From: Amycolatopsis azurea DSM 43854
GTDB lineage: Bacteria; Actinomycetota; Actinomycetes; Mycobacteriales; Pseudonocardiaceae
Length of the DNA: 64,000 bases
NCBI RefSeq assembly: GCF_001995215.1
Contig: NZ_MUXN01000002.1
Coordinates: 346,453-410,452, forward strand
Direction: 5' to 3'
The translations under genes were made by a program, and so were the position numbers. The notes below the pieces were generated by a model that saw nothing but the letters and a program-made list of their open reading frames with translations, ran no database searches and was not told the DNA's origin. Numbering within the stretch: the first letter of the stretch is position 1; each line of letters opens with the position of its first letter. Shown here in pieces: positions 34,107 through 46,271 of this stretch.

Positions 34107-35501
34107 ATGCCGCGACAAGGACAAGGGACTCTCCTGGCGGGAGTCCGGCCCTTCCCGCTCACCGCTCTGCGACATCCCGCTGTCACCACGCTCCTGAACG
34201 AACACCGGGGCCTGCTGGCCGACCTTCTGAACGGCCTGGGGTCGCCGCTGCATGTCGTGCTGCCGGAGGTCTTCGAGGAGAACATCACCGGCTTGCGGCA
34301 GGCTTTCGCCGAGACGGGTGCCGACGTCGACATCTTGTTCGCCAAGAAGGCGAACAAGGCCGACTGCTTCGTCAGGTCGGCCGCCGCCCTCGGGGTCGGA
34401 GTCGACGCCGCCAGCAGCGCCGAACTGGTGAAAGCCCTGGGCGGCGGGGTGCCCGGACACCGGATCGGTATCTCCGGCCCGGAGAAGGACGACTCACTGC
34501 ACGCTCTCGCTGTCCAGCACGACTGTCTGGTCGCCGTCGACTCGATCAGTGAACTCCGCAGGCTGGCCGCGACCGCGCGGCTCGCGCACCGGCAGGTCAG
34601 GGTGGTGTTGCGATCCCGGACGAACAGCCAGCCGGGAAGCCGCTTCGGCATGGCCAAAGCCGAACGCGACGCGGCCGTCGGTCTGTGTGTGGAACTCGAG
34701 GACCACGTGAGTTTCCTGGGGTTCTCGTTTCACCTCGGCGGTTACTCGCCCGAGGAACGCGCGATCGCGGCGAACGAGATGATCGAGCACTGCCTCGACG
34801 CCAGGCGACGTGGTGCGGTGTCCGCCGAACTGGTCGACCTCGGCGGCGGATTACCGATGCGCTATGTCGATCCGCGACTGTGGGACGAATTCCTCCAGCA
34901 GAACGAGCCCGCTCAATATCACGGAACCAAGGCCGCCAAGGGTTTCTCGTTCTATCCGTACGGGGGGCATCCCACCGCCCAGGCGGCGCGCATGATCATG
35001 AGCCACCCGGTGGACGGCGACGAGAGCCTGTCGGCGAAGGCGGCCCGCCACGGCATCCGTTTCCTCGTCGAGCCCGGCCGGTCGCTGCTGGACCAGGCCG
35101 GATTCACCGTGTACCGCGTGCAGCAGGTCGAGGACCGGCGAGACACCGACGGGTACGCGATCGTCACCGTCGCGGGCAACAGCCTCAGTCTCAGCGAACC
35201 GTGGTTCAACACCGACTATCTCCCGGATCCCGTGCTGATCTCCGGCGAGCCCGCCGCCGACGAATTGTTCCCGGCCTGCGTCGGGGGCGCGACCTGCTTG
35301 GAAAACGACATGGTGACCTGGCGGAAGATCGGGTTCCCCCGGCCCGTGCGGCCAGGTGACCACCTGGTTTACCTCAACACCGCCGGCTACCACATGGACT
35401 TCATCGAATCCCGGTTCCACGACACCGCACTGCCGTCGAAAGCGGTTCTCCGGCTCGGCGACGACGGGGCAGCACCGCAGTGGCGACTGGACGGAATCTG
35501 A
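34107..35501 (+). CDS. Fold-type III PLP decarboxylase of metallophore pathway (SbnH-like)
   Basis: A 464-residue alanine-racemase-fold decarboxylase related to SbnH of staphyloferrin B and to diaminopimelate decarboxylases. Lys81 in FAKKANK binds PLP; FHLGG, DLGGGLPM and VEPGRSLLDQ are cofactor motifs; GATCLENDMV is the Cys-containing active-site loop. The ATG follows AAGGATGGGG; earlier in-frame starts lie inside the operator. It heads a tightly packed operon with SbnB- and SbnA-like genes. It likely removes the carboxyl group of a 2,3-diaminopropionate-derived intermediate, leaving an ethylenediamine unit. Confidence 0.85.
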   Translation: MPRQGQGTLLAGVRPFPLTALRHPAVTTLLNEHRGLLADLLNGLGSPLHVVLPEVFEENITGLRQAFAETGADVDILFAKKANKADCFVRSAAALGVGVDAASSAELVKALGGGVPGHRIGISGPEKDDSLHALAVQHDCLVAVDSISELRRLAATARLAHRQVRVVLRSRTNSQPGSRFGMAKAERDAAVGLCVELEDHVSFLGFSFHLGGYSPEERAIAANEMIEHCLDARRRGAVSAELVDLGGGLPMRYVDPRLWDEFLQQNEPAQYHGTKAAKGFSFYPYGGHPTAQAARMIMSHPVDGDESLSAKAARHGIRFLVEPGRSLLDQAGFTVYRVQQVEDRRDTDGYAIVTVAGNSLSLSEPWFNTDYLPDPVLISGEPAADELFPACVGGATCLENDMVTWRKIGFPRPVRPGDHLVYLNTAGYHMDFIESRFHDTALPSKAVLRLGDDGAAPQWRLDGI

Positions 35502-35530
35502 CTCCGCCTCGAACAAAGGAGAAGTCTCGA

Positions 35531-36508
35531 ATGGCACAGAGCTACGCCGCGCCTGGGCAGCTGTGGTTGCTGCCGCAGTCGCAACAAGAGGGGCTGAACT
35601 TCGACTACCGGCAGGTACTCGAAGTCGTGGAGGGGGCTTACCGCGCGGTGCGCGAGAACGGGTCGGACAGCCCGGTGAAGACGATCATCGAGGATCCGGA
35701 CGATCACTCGCTGAGCTATTCGATGGTGGCGAGGGACGCCAGCAGCGACACCGTGTGTTTCAAGGCGGTCTACGAGTTCGATCCGAGCCGCCGCCGGGAC
35801 GAATACCGGTTCCACTCCTTCATCTTCATCGCCGACGACGCCACCGGGGCACCGATCGCGCTGATGGACGTGGTGAAGCTCGGGCCGTTGCGGTCATCGG
35901 CCACGAGCGCCTTGTTCGCCCGCGCGGCCTGCCCCGACGCCCGTAACGCCCTGGTCGTCGGCACCGGCGTCCAAGGACAGATCGCCCTGCCGATGCTGCT
36001 CGCGGCGCTGCCGGAGCTCGAACGCCTGCAGGTGTTCGGCACCTATCCCGAGGGCTTGCGCGCCGTTCAGGACAGTGTCGAGGGCCGCGAGGTCGAGATC
36101 GTGGAAGACCTGGAGAAGGCCGCGAGCGAAGCCGACATCCTGATCGGCACGTCCGGCTTGTCCGTGACGCAGACGGTCCAGCGCGACTGGGTGAAACCGG
36201 GATCGATCTCCGTGTTGCTCGGATACGGCGTGCACGACGTGTTCCACGGCGCGGACTACCGGATCGCCACCAACACCACCCAAATGCATGTCACCTGCGG
36301 AAAACTGCGTGCCCCGGACGGCAGCCTGCCCAAGGTGGACGCCGAACTGCCGGACATCCTGCTCGGCCGGGCGCAGGCCCGGCGCGATCCCGACGACGTG
36401 GTTTTCGCCTACAACAGCGGGATGGCGGTCACCGACGCCGCGCTGGGCCGTTACATCGCCGATCTCGCGCTGGCGGACGGGCGCGGGGAAAGGGTCGGCT
36501 TCTGGTGA
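35531..36508 (+). CDS. Ornithine cyclodeaminase/SbnB-like dehydrogenase
   Basis: A 325-residue NAD(P)H-binding protein of the ornithine cyclodeaminase/mu-crystallin family. MDVVKLGPLRSSATSALFA is the substrate region and NALVVGTGVQGQIALPMLL the Rossmann motif. SbnB, the closest functional model, oxidatively cleaves N-(2-amino-2-carboxyethyl)-glutamate to diaminopropionate; a reductive C-N bond-forming role is also possible. AAAGGAGAA sets the ATG. Its stop overlaps the aminotransferase start (GTGA), and the SbnA-like partner follows two genes later. Confidence 0.86.
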   Translation: MAQSYAAPGQLWLLPQSQQEGLNFDYRQVLEVVEGAYRAVRENGSDSPVKTIIEDPDDHSLSYSMVARDASSDTVCFKAVYEFDPSRRRDEYRFHSFIFIADDATGAPIALMDVVKLGPLRSSATSALFARAACPDARNALVVGTGVQGQIALPMLLAALPELERLQVFGTYPEGLRAVQDSVEGREVEIVEDLEKAASEADILIGTSGLSVTQTVQRDWVKPGSISVLLGYGVHDVFHGADYRIATNTTQMHVTCGKLRAPDGSLPKVDAELPDILLGRAQARRDPDDVVFAYNSGMAVTDAALGRYIADLALADGRGERVGFW

Positions 36509-37644
36509 GCCAGGTCCTCGAACCGGCGACCTCGGCGTCCTTGGTCCGCCGGGAGGTGGCGGACCTGCCCGCCTACGATCCGGGCGCCGACCCGGACGAG
36601 GTCGCCGCCCTCAGCGGCGCCCGCGTGATCAAACTGTCCAACAACGAGAACCCGTTCGGTGCCTCTCCCGCGGTCGCCGAAGCCATGCGCCTGCGGCTGA
36701 CCGACGGCGTCTCGCGCTATCCCGACCCCACCGGCAAGCGGCTGGCCGAGGCCATCGGAAAGAGCCTGGACGTGTCTGCCGAGCGCGTGGTGCTCGGCAA
36801 CGGTTCGGAGAACATCCTGGAGTTGTTGTGCCAGGCCGTACTCGACCCGGGTGACCTGGTGACCACTCAGGCGCCGGGGTTCAGCCTGCACGAGATCTTC
36901 CCGCGCATGGTGGGCGCGCGGGTCGAAAAGGTCCCGGTCACCGCGGAGTTCGGATTCGACGCGGCCGCCTGGTGCACCGCGCTGGCGGCGGGCCCGAAAC
37001 TCGTTTTCCTCGCCAACCCGTGCAACCCCACCGGCGCGATGCTCAGTGCCGGTGAACTGGAGCGCATCGTGGCCGATACCCCGGAGTCGGCCTTGCTGGT
37101 GCTCGACGAGGCGTACTGCGAGTTCGCCCGCCCCGTCCCGGAATACCCGGACGGGCTGGCGGTCCTGCGCGGGCTGGACCGGCCGTGGATCGTGTTGCGC
37201 ACCTTTTCCAAGGCTTACGGCCTGGCTGGCATCCGGGTGGGGTTCGGCGTCGCCTCCGACGCCGCCCTCATCCAGGCGCTCGACCGGGTTCGCACTCCCT
37301 ACAACGTCAATCAACTGGCGCAGGACGCCGCCATCGCCGCGCTGGGGGACCAGGCGCATCTGGCGGAAACGGTGCGCCGGACCGGACTGGAGCTCGCCAG
37401 GGTCGCGAACCGGTTGCGGGACAAGGGACTGCGCGTGGCGCCGTCCTCGGCCAACTTTCTGTTCATCGACACGGGCCACAGCTCCGACTGGGTGGCCCAG
37501 GAGTTGCACCGCACCGGGATCGTCGTCAAGGCGTGGCGGGAGCCCGGGTACGAGAACTTCATCCGAGCCTCACTGTCGACCCCCGAAGACAACGACGTCT
37601 TCGTGCAGCGTCTGACGGAGATCTGTGCGAAGGGACCACGATGA
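36505..37644 (+). CDS. HisC-like PLP aminotransferase
   Basis: A 379-residue fold-type I aminotransferase of the histidinol-phosphate aminotransferase subgroup. KLSNNENPFGAS, LGNGSENILELL, LANPCNPTGAML, VLDEAYCEFA and TFSKAYGLAGIRVG (PLP Lys) appear in order. Position inside the metallophore operon, with overlaps on both sides, argues against histidine synthesis. It may supply or remove an amino group on a chelator precursor; exact substrate unknown. Confidence 0.87.
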   Translation: MSQVLEPATSASLVRREVADLPAYDPGADPDEVAALSGARVIKLSNNENPFGASPAVAEAMRLRLTDGVSRYPDPTGKRLAEAIGKSLDVSAERVVLGNGSENILELLCQAVLDPGDLVTTQAPGFSLHEIFPRMVGARVEKVPVTAEFGFDAAAWCTALAAGPKLVFLANPCNPTGAMLSAGELERIVADTPESALLVLDEAYCEFARPVPEYPDGLAVLRGLDRPWIVLRTFSKAYGLAGIRVGFGVASDAALIQALDRVRTPYNVNQLAQDAAIAALGDQAHLAETVRRTGLELARVANRLRDKGLRVAPSSANFLFIDTGHSSDWVAQELHRTGIVVKAWREPGYENFIRASLSTPEDNDVFVQRLTEICAKGPR

Positions 37645-38729
37645 TCAAGGACAGAGTGTCGGACCTGATCGGCCGGACACCGTTGCTCAGGCTGGCGGTG
37701 GCGGACGGGGCGGGAACCGTGCTGCTGAAGATGGAGCAGTTCAACCCCACCGGCACCGCGAAGATCCGGATGGCCAGGAACATGGTGGACGAGGCTGAGG
37801 AGCAGGGACTGCTCGCCCCCGGTGGGCAGCTGGTCGAGGCCACCTCCGGCAACACCGGGCTCGGCTTGGCGCTCATCGCCGCCGAACGCGGATACAAGTT
37901 CACCGCCGTGGTGGACAACCACTCCAGCATCGACAAGTTACGCGGAATGCTCGCCTACGGCGCCGAGTTGCTCAACATCGCCGGAGACGAGGAAGGGCTG
38001 GCCACCGCCGAACGCTACGCCGGGGCTCGTCGCTTCGCGGCCGAGCAGGGCGCGTTCCTCACCGCGCAGGACAGCAATCAGGGGAATCCCAACGGTTATC
38101 GGCCACTCGCCCTCGAGCTGTACGACGACTTGGGCGAGGACATCGACTACTTGTACGGGGCCGTCGGCACCGGTGGTTCGCTCAGCGGCGCCGGCGGTCT
38201 CCTGCGGGAACTCGTCCCGGACCTGAAGATCATCGGAGTCGAGCCGGTGGGCTCCGTCAACTTCGGCGGGGAACAGGCGCCTTACCACCAGACCGGCACC
38301 GGGACGCCGGAAATCTCGGAAATCTGCGACGTTCTCGACTACGACGTGATCGACGAGGGGATCAAGGTCAGCGACTCGGAGGCCTTCGAGACCTGTCGCT
38401 ATCTGGCGAGGAACTTCGGCATCCTGATCGGCGGCTCGGCGGGCGGCGTGGTCTACAAGGCCTTGGAGCGGGCGCGGAGCGTGGGTCCCGAGACCACCAT
38501 CGTCGTGCTGGTGTGCGACGGCGGTGAGCGGTACCTGGACACCGTGTTCAACGACGAGTGGATGGCGGACAACGGTCTGTTCGACGCACAGGTCGTCGAC
38601 AGGCTCGCCTCGATGCTGCGGCACCGCACGGCGGGCGGAAGCAGGAAGTCACCCGACGAGTCCCGGTTGGTCGCCTCGCTCCCCGCCCACCGGCAAAGGG
38701 AAAGGACCGAACCTATGCGTCACAGGTAA
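37641..38729 (+). CDS. Cysteine synthase-like enzyme (SbnA type)
   Basis: A 362-residue fold-type II PLP enzyme of the cysteine synthase family. LIGRTPLLRL opens the fold, Lys41 in NPTGTAKIRMA binds PLP, TSGNTGLGLA is the substrate loop and GAVGTGGSLSGAG the phosphate cradle. SbnA condenses O-phosphoserine with glutamate, and the SbnB-like gene upstream completes the pair, so production of 2,3-diaminopropionate or a related conjugate is likely. ATG overlaps the aminotransferase stop. The last 45 residues are an extra hydrophilic tail beyond the family core. Confidence 0.87.
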   Translation: MIKDRVSDLIGRTPLLRLAVADGAGTVLLKMEQFNPTGTAKIRMARNMVDEAEEQGLLAPGGQLVEATSGNTGLGLALIAAERGYKFTAVVDNHSSIDKLRGMLAYGAELLNIAGDEEGLATAERYAGARRFAAEQGAFLTAQDSNQGNPNGYRPLALELYDDLGEDIDYLYGAVGTGGSLSGAGGLLRELVPDLKIIGVEPVGSVNFGGEQAPYHQTGTGTPEISEICDVLDYDVIDEGIKVSDSEAFETCRYLARNFGILIGGSAGGVVYKALERARSVGPETTIVVLVCDGGERYLDTVFNDEWMADNGLFDAQVVDRLASMLRHRTAGGSRKSPDESRLVASLPAHRQRERTEPMRHR

Positions 38730-38830
38730 GCGTCTCCACGCCGGATCGCCGCGCTCACCGAGATGAAGGGCGATCTCTGCCCGGCCAGCGGATTCTTTTT
38801 GTAAGCCATACTTTGTGGAGGTACGGCCAT

Positions 38831-40563
38831 ATGTGGTCGACGATCAGGTTGTTCGTGAGCTTGCGTCCGCGGGCCTGGGCGGGGATAGCCGGTCTTGTGC
38901 TGTTGACGTTGCTGGTGACGGCGACGTACGTCGGTCAGGGTTTGCTGATCGCGAATTTGTTGTTCCGGGTCTTTTCGTCGGTCGACGCCGGTGGCCTGGT
39001 GACGTCGTTGGTCGTGATCGGCGCGTTGCAGCTGGCTCGCGTCCTGCTGGTCGTGCTGCGGGACTGGTGGGCGCCGCGGGTGTCGGCGCGGGTGAAGGAG
39101 GCGGTGCGTGAAGGGCTGACGCTGAAACTGATGGAGATCGGGCCCGGCCAGGCGCAGCGGATGCGGACCGGTGATCTGCAGTCGACGCTGGTGGATTCGG
39201 TCGAACTGCTCGACCCGCTGCTGGGGCGGTTCGTCCCCACCGCGGCGGCGTCCGTGCTGGGGTCCTGTCTCGCTTCGGTGTACGTGATCGCGGTCGACCC
39301 GGTGGTGGGCCTCGTCGTGCTCGTGTGCGCGCTGCTGGCGCCGCTGTCGAAGTTGTTCGGGGAAAGGGCGATCAGGGAACGCGGTGGCCGCTGGATGGTG
39401 TCCTACCGGGGCATGTACTCCGAGAGCCTGGACGCCGTGCAGGGAATGGGGACGCTCAAGGCGTTCAACGCCAGTGGCAGGCGCGGCCGGGAGCTGGTCG
39501 CGCGTGGCGAGGCGTTCTGCCGCGACTCCATCCGTCTGATGGTGGTGTGGTGCGGTACTTCGAGCGTCGCGGCCTTGATGGTGCCGATCGGCACGACGGC
39601 CGCGGTGGCCCTGGGCGCCTGGCACGCGGCCACCGGCGTGGTGAGCGTCGCGGGACTGTTCACGATTCTGATGCTGACCCGCGAGACCTTCCGGCCCATG
39701 CAGGACTTGGAGGGGGCCTACCACTCGGCGTACTACGCCATCCCGGCCGGCCAGGCGATCGCCGAGGTACTGCGCCTGGAGCCGCACGTGCGGGACTCCG
39801 CGAGTACGGCTTCGGTGTTGCGGCAGGACCCGCCCGGCCTGGAGTTCCGCGATCTCCGGTTCTGCTACCCGACCCGGAGCGCGCCGGCACTGGACGGGTT
39901 CGACCTGGTGGTCGCGCCGGGCGAGCGGGTGGCCATCGTGGGCCGTTCCGGGGCGGGAAAGAGCACCGTGCTCGGGCTGTTGATGCGGTACTTCGACCCC
40001 GACGCGGGCTCCATCCACGTCGACGGCCGTGACATCCGCGAGTTCCCGCTGGCCGGCCTGCGATCACTGGTCGGCGTCGTGGCACAGGACACGTATCTCT
40101 TCCACGGCACGGTCCGGGAGAACCTGCTGCTCGCGAACCCCGAAGCCACCGATGAGGAGATCGACCGCGCGGTGACCGCCGCGCAGGCGGGGGACTTCAT
40201 CGCCCGCCTGCCGAAGGGTTTCGAGACGATCGTCGGCGAACGCGGCCTCAAACTGTCCGGTGGCGAACGTCAGCGCATCGCGATCGCGCGTGCCCTGCTC
40301 AAGGACGCTCCCGTGCTCGTCCTCGACGAGCCGACGTCGAGCATCGACGCCGCCAACGAAGCGGAGATCACCCAGGCGCTCGGCGACCTGACCCGCGGCC
40401 GGACGACGGTCATCATCGCGCACCGGCTGTCCACGGTGCGCGACGCCGACCGGATCGTGGTGATGGACTCCGGCCGGGTCGTCGAGTCCGGCAGCCACCC
40501 GGATCTCGTGGCACGCAAGGGGCTTTACGCCGAACTCGTCGCGACCCAGACTGGAGTGCCGGC

Positions 40564-40567
<4 letters not shown>
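38831..40567 (+). CDS. ABC half-transporter (TMD-NBD), first of pair
   Basis: A 578-residue exporter-fold ABC half-transporter. About six membrane helices occupy residues 1-300; the ATPase has Walker A GRSGAGKS, signature LSGGERQR and Walker B VLVLDEP. GTGGAGG just upstream sets the ATG; the open frame before it is noncoding. The next gene overlaps by four bases and encodes the other half, so they should form a heterodimer. Paired transporters of this fold, such as IrtAB and YbtPQ, import metal-loaded siderophores, and this is a fitting role, though export is possible. Confidence 0.88.
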
Positions 40568-42422
<1,855 letters not shown>

Positions 42423-42426
<4 letters not shown>

Positions 42427-43202
42427 AGGAGAGGACTTTGGATTCGGTAACCGCGAACACTTCCGGCTTTCTCTACCGTAGCCCGGAACTGTACGACTCG
42501 ATCTATCGGTTCGACGACACCGGCATCCGTCTCACGAAGATGTGTCACGAGTTGCTGCTCCGGAACGGGAAAACGCCGCCGGGGCCGGTGCTCGATCTCG
42601 GCTGTGGCACCGCCTACAAACTCGCTTACCTGAACGAAGCCGGTTATGACTGCACCGGCGTCGACTACCTGGAAGCGATGGTCTCCTACGCTCGCGACGA
42701 ATACCCGGACATGCGATTCGAAGTGGGCGACGTCCGCGACGTCCGGATCGGCCGGAAGTTCGACGTGATCACCTGCCTGGGGTGGGTGATCGAGAACGTC
42801 CACTCGTGCGAGGACATCGCGAGAGTGATGGAGACGTTCGCAGTCCATGCGAATCCCGGCGCGCTGCTCGTGCTCGGTACGCACAATCCCATCGGGGACC
42901 TGTCCGCGCTGGGGGCGAAGAGCAGTTTTTCCATCGAGCGCGAGGATTTCAAGGCGACGGGCGAGGCTTCGTTCACCGTGGATCGACGTCGTCAAGTCCT
43001 CACCCGGCTGCTGAACTGGTCGTTACCGGGAGGCGGCACGGAGGAAGAAGTGACGCGCTATCGCCTCTTTTTCCCGATGGAGCTGGAGTACTACCTGAGG
43101 TCGCATGGATTCGGAGACGTCGAGATGTACGACAACATCGAATTGGCGCCGTCGGAGCTGGAGGGCTCCATGCTGTACGTGACCGCTACCTATCAGGGGT
43201 GA
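42423..43202 (+). CDS. Class I SAM-dependent methyltransferase
   Basis: A 259-residue methyltransferase with the SAM motif VLDLGCGTAYKLAYL and a following acidic GVDYLEAM. No specialised substrate motif is recognised. ATG overlaps the transporter stop by four bases; a TTG five codons on is also preceded by AAGGAGAGG but the spacing is short. Its location among transport genes suggests N- or O-methylation of the chelator, which plain EDDS would not need. Confidence 0.83.
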
Positions 43203-43283
43203 ATGGTCGGGAAACGCACCGATTTCCTTCGGTGTCGGCCGCAAGTCTTCTCTCCCCGCATGACGACTGCTAAGGTCTTGTTA

Positions 43284-44303
43284 GTGAAAACGAAAACTAT
43301 TATCACCGCGCTGGCCTCCGTGACCCTGCTCGCGCTCGCGGGGTGCGCCGGGGCCTCCGACGCCGGCGGGCGGGAAAAAGCGGCGGGCTCGGGTACCACG
43401 GCGTACCCGTTCGCTCTCAAGAATTGCGGCGCCGACGTGACCTACGACGCCGCACCGCGGCGAGTGGTCACCTTGAACCAGACCGCCGCCGAGATCCTCA
43501 TCCACTTGGGCGTGGACGACCGGATCGTCGGATCGGGCTACGAGATCTACGACCCCCCGGCCGAGATCGCCGAGCGGTACAAGAAGATCCCGATCCTGTC
43601 CGCGCATGGGCAGGACATCAAACACGAGAAGCTGCTGGAAGCCCAGCCGGACTTCGTCTACAGCTCGTTCGGGAGCTTTCTCACCGCGGCGCACTCCGGG
43701 GATCGTCAGGAATTGCACAAGCTGGGCGTGCCGACCTACGTGACCGAGTTCGACTGCACCGAGCACGTCAGCGTGCCGGGTGCGAGTTTCCCGATGCTGT
43801 ACGAGGAGTACCGCCGGCTGGCCAGGATCCTCGACGTGCCCGCCGCGGGGGAGAAGCTGGTGAAGGAGCAAGAGGCCGTGGTCGGCAAGGCGCTCGCCTC
43901 CGTCAAGAAGCGGGACAGGCCCTTGAAAGTGATGTGGTTCTACTCCATGTACGGGGGAACTCCGTGGGCGGCGGGTCCCGGCGGTCTGCCGCAGCACGTC
44001 TCGGATCTGGTCGGAGTCGAGAACATCTTCGCCGACGTGTCGACGAAGATGGCCGAGGTGAGCTGGGACACGGTCGCCGCCCGGAATCCCGACGTCATCA
44101 TCCTGGGCGACCTGACCAGGGGCGAACCCAACGACACCGCGCGGGAGAAGCTCGACCTGCTCAAGAAGGACCCGCTGACCAGCAAACTCGGCGCGGTGGT
44201 CGCCGACCGGTTCATCACTATCCCCGGCGCCCAAATGGATCCCGGCTACGGCAGCGCGTACATGGTTCCCGCGCTCGTCGAAGGCCTGAACAAGCTCCGA
44301 TGA
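43284..44303 (+). CDS. FecB/BtuF-like metallophore-binding lipoprotein
   Basis: A 339-residue substrate-binding protein of the iron-siderophore/cobalamin ABC family. The signal peptide ends in lipobox LALAGC with Cys21 as lipid-anchored residue. The domain shows RRVVTLNQTAAEILIHLG, HEKLLEAQPDFVYSS and ARNPDVIILGD as in FecB-like proteins. The GTG start follows AAGG by eight bases; a weak Zur/Fur-like box begins at the second base of this start codon. With the two genes after it, it forms a complete uptake system on the outer face of the membrane. Confidence 0.9.
   Translation: MKTKTIITALASVTLLALAGCAGASDAGGREKAAGSGTTAYPFALKNCGADVTYDAAPRRVVTLNQTAAEILIHLGVDDRIVGSGYEIYDPPAEIAERYKKIPILSAHGQDIKHEKLLEAQPDFVYSSFGSFLTAAHSGDRQELHKLGVPTYVTEFDCTEHVSVPGASFPMLYEEYRRLARILDVPAAGEKLVKEQEAVVGKALASVKKRDRPLKVMWFYSMYGGTPWAAGPGGLPQHVSDLVGVENIFADVSTKMAEVSWDTVAARNPDVIILGDLTRGEPNDTAREKLDLLKKDPLTSKLGAVVADRFITIPGAQMDPGYGSAYMVPALVEGLNKLR
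43285..43305 (+). promoter_or_regulatory. Weak Zur/Fur-like box at lipoprotein start
   Basis: TGAAAACGAA and ACTATTATCA flank a central A. It agrees with the other two boxes at the outer positions but its centre is poor, and it overlaps coding sequence, so it may be chance. Confidence 0.35.
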
Positions 44304-44316
44304 ACGGTCGGCTCTC

Positions 44317-45414
44317 ATGACGACGAGCTCGAAGAGAATCGTCGAGCACACCAGGAATCCGGTCACCGGTGGCCAGACAGCGCCGGTGCGCCCGCGGCGC
44401 GCCTCGACCGTGGCGCTCTTCGTGGTGGCCACGGCCGGGCTGCTCGTGTCGATCGTCGCGGCCTCCCTGCTCGGAAGCGCGAACGTGGGTCTTCTGGACG
44501 TCGTCTCCACGATCATGAGGCATGTCGGCCTGGGCGGGATCGCTCCCACGCCGCCACTGCCGAAGCTGCTGGACGCCCTGATCTGGGAGTCGCGCTTTCC
44601 GAGGGTGTTGCTGGCCGCCGCCGTCGGCACGGCACTCGCGGTCTGCGGCGCGGTGCTGCAAGCGGTCACCAGGAACTCGCTGGCCGACCCTTACCTCCTG
44701 GGGGTGTCCTCCGGTGCCTCGACCGGCGCGGTGGCCGTCCTCCTGCTGGGGATCGGCGGAAGCATCTCCCTTTCGACAGGTGCTTTCGTCGGCGGCCTGG
44801 TCTCCTTCGCCGCGCTGCTGATCCTGCTCGGCGGGGGCCGCGTCGCCAGCCCCGCCCGCGTGGTGCTCACCGGCGTGCTCGTGTCCCAGTTCTTCGCCGC
44901 GGTCACCTCGGTCATCCTCATGGTCAGCGGGGACGCGAACTCCACTCGCGGCTTCACCTACTGGCTCCTCGGCACCCTCGCGGGCGCCCGGTGGGAGGGG
45001 GTGACCGTCACCGTGGTGATCATCGTGATCGGGGTGGTCGCCGTCCAGTTCTTCGCGCCTGCCCTCGACGCCTTCACCTTCGGCTGGGATTCCGCCGCCG
45101 CCTTGGGAATCAACGTCACCGCGGCTCGCATCTGGCTGATGGTGCTGACCTCGGTCGTCACGGCGGCCGCCGTGGCGGCATCGGGCGCGATCGGTTTCAT
45201 CGGGCTGCTCGTCCCGCACGTCGTCCGCATCCTGGCCGGCCCGATGCATCGCACCCTGTTGCCCCTGACCGCGTTCGCGGGCGCCATTTTCCTTGTCTGG
45301 GTGGACACGTTCGCGCGCACCGCGTTCTCGCCGCACGAGTTGCCCGCGGGTGTCATCACCGCGCTTCTGGGCGCGCCCGCGTTCGCGCTGGTCCTGAAGC
45401 GTCTGGGGGCCTGA
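44317..45414 (+). CDS. FecCD-family ABC permease
   Basis: A 365-residue inner-membrane permease with about ten hydrophobic segments. Family signatures include ESRFPRVLLAAAVGTALAVCGAVLQAVTRN-like and SGAIGFIGLLVPHVVR regions, the latter contacting the ATPase. It would form a homodimer channel for metal-chelator import. Thirteen bases separate it from the lipoprotein gene and its stop overlaps the ATPase start (TGATG). Confidence 0.92.
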   Translation: MTTSSKRIVEHTRNPVTGGQTAPVRPRRASTVALFVVATAGLLVSIVAASLLGSANVGLLDVVSTIMRHVGLGGIAPTPPLPKLLDALIWESRFPRVLLAAAVGTALAVCGAVLQAVTRNSLADPYLLGVSSGASTGAVAVLLLGIGGSISLSTGAFVGGLVSFAALLILLGGGRVASPARVVLTGVLVSQFFAAVTSVILMVSGDANSTRGFTYWLLGTLAGARWEGVTVTVVIIVIGVVAVQFFAPALDAFTFGWDSAAALGINVTAARIWLMVLTSVVTAAAVAASGAIGFIGLLVPHVVRILAGPMHRTLLPLTAFAGAIFLVWVDTFARTAFSPHELPAGVITALLGAPAFALVLKRLGA

Positions 45415-46223
45415 TGGGTCGCATCACCGCCACCGAGCTGTCCTGGTCCGTCAAAGGCCACCGGCTGCTGGACAACATCGAGATGGTGGCCGACGAGGGG
45501 AAGATCGTCGGTCTTCTCGGCCCCAACGGCTCGGGGAAGTCCACGCTGCTGCGCCTGCTCGCCGGATTGCGCGGCCCCGAGACCGGGACCGTCCACTACG
45601 ACGACATCAGCCTGCGCGACCTCGGCCGCCGCGCGCTCGCCCGGCGGCTCGCCGTCGTCGAACAGGACGTGACCGCGCACAACCGCGTCAGCGTCCGCCA
45701 GGTCGTGGAGCTGGGTCGCACGCCTTTCCGGGGTCGCTTCGACCCGTTGACCGACCGCGATCGGCAGATCGTCGACTCGGTACTCGAACGGGTCGACGTC
45801 GCCGACAAACAGCACCAGAGCTGGCACACCCTCTCCGGGGGTGAGAAACAGCGCACCCAGCTCGCCCGCGCCCTCGCCCAGGAGCCTCGCGAGATCCTGC
45901 TCGACGAACCCACGAACCACCTCGACATCCGTCACCAGCTCGAACTCCTCGACCTGTTGCGAACACTGGACGTCACCTGTGTCGTCGCGCTGCACGACCT
46001 CAACCTCGCCGCCCGCTACTGCGACCACATCGTCGTCCTCGATCACGGACAGGTGGTGGACGCGGGCACCCCCGAGACCGTGCTGACCTCCGAGCTGATC
46101 GAGTCCGTCTACGGCGTCGAGGTGCTCATCGACCGTGAACCCACCACAGGCATGCTTCGGGTCACCTACCTGACCGCCACGGCCGGGCAAACGACCGCCG
46201 GGAAAGTCGTCGAGCCGTGGTGA
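45414..46223 (+). CDS. FecE-family ABC ATPase
   Basis: A 269-residue ATPase of the iron-siderophore importer family. Walker A is GPNGSGKS, the signature LSGGEKQR, Walker B EILLDEPTNHLD, and the switch His is in VALHDLNLA. It completes the FecBCD-like importer and ends the rightward locus; the next gene is convergent 48 bases away. Confidence 0.93.
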   Translation: MGRITATELSWSVKGHRLLDNIEMVADEGKIVGLLGPNGSGKSTLLRLLAGLRGPETGTVHYDDISLRDLGRRALARRLAVVEQDVTAHNRVSVRQVVELGRTPFRGRFDPLTDRDRQIVDSVLERVDVADKQHQSWHTLSGGEKQRTQLARALAQEPREILLDEPTNHLDIRHQLELLDLLRTLDVTCVVALHDLNLAARYCDHIVVLDHGQVVDAGTPETVLTSELIESVYGVEVLIDREPTTGMLRVTYLTATAGQTTAGKVVEPW

Positions 46224-46271
46224 TGTCCTGAGAGCGCAGTGAAGCACGCGGGCCGGTTGACCGGGGTGAGT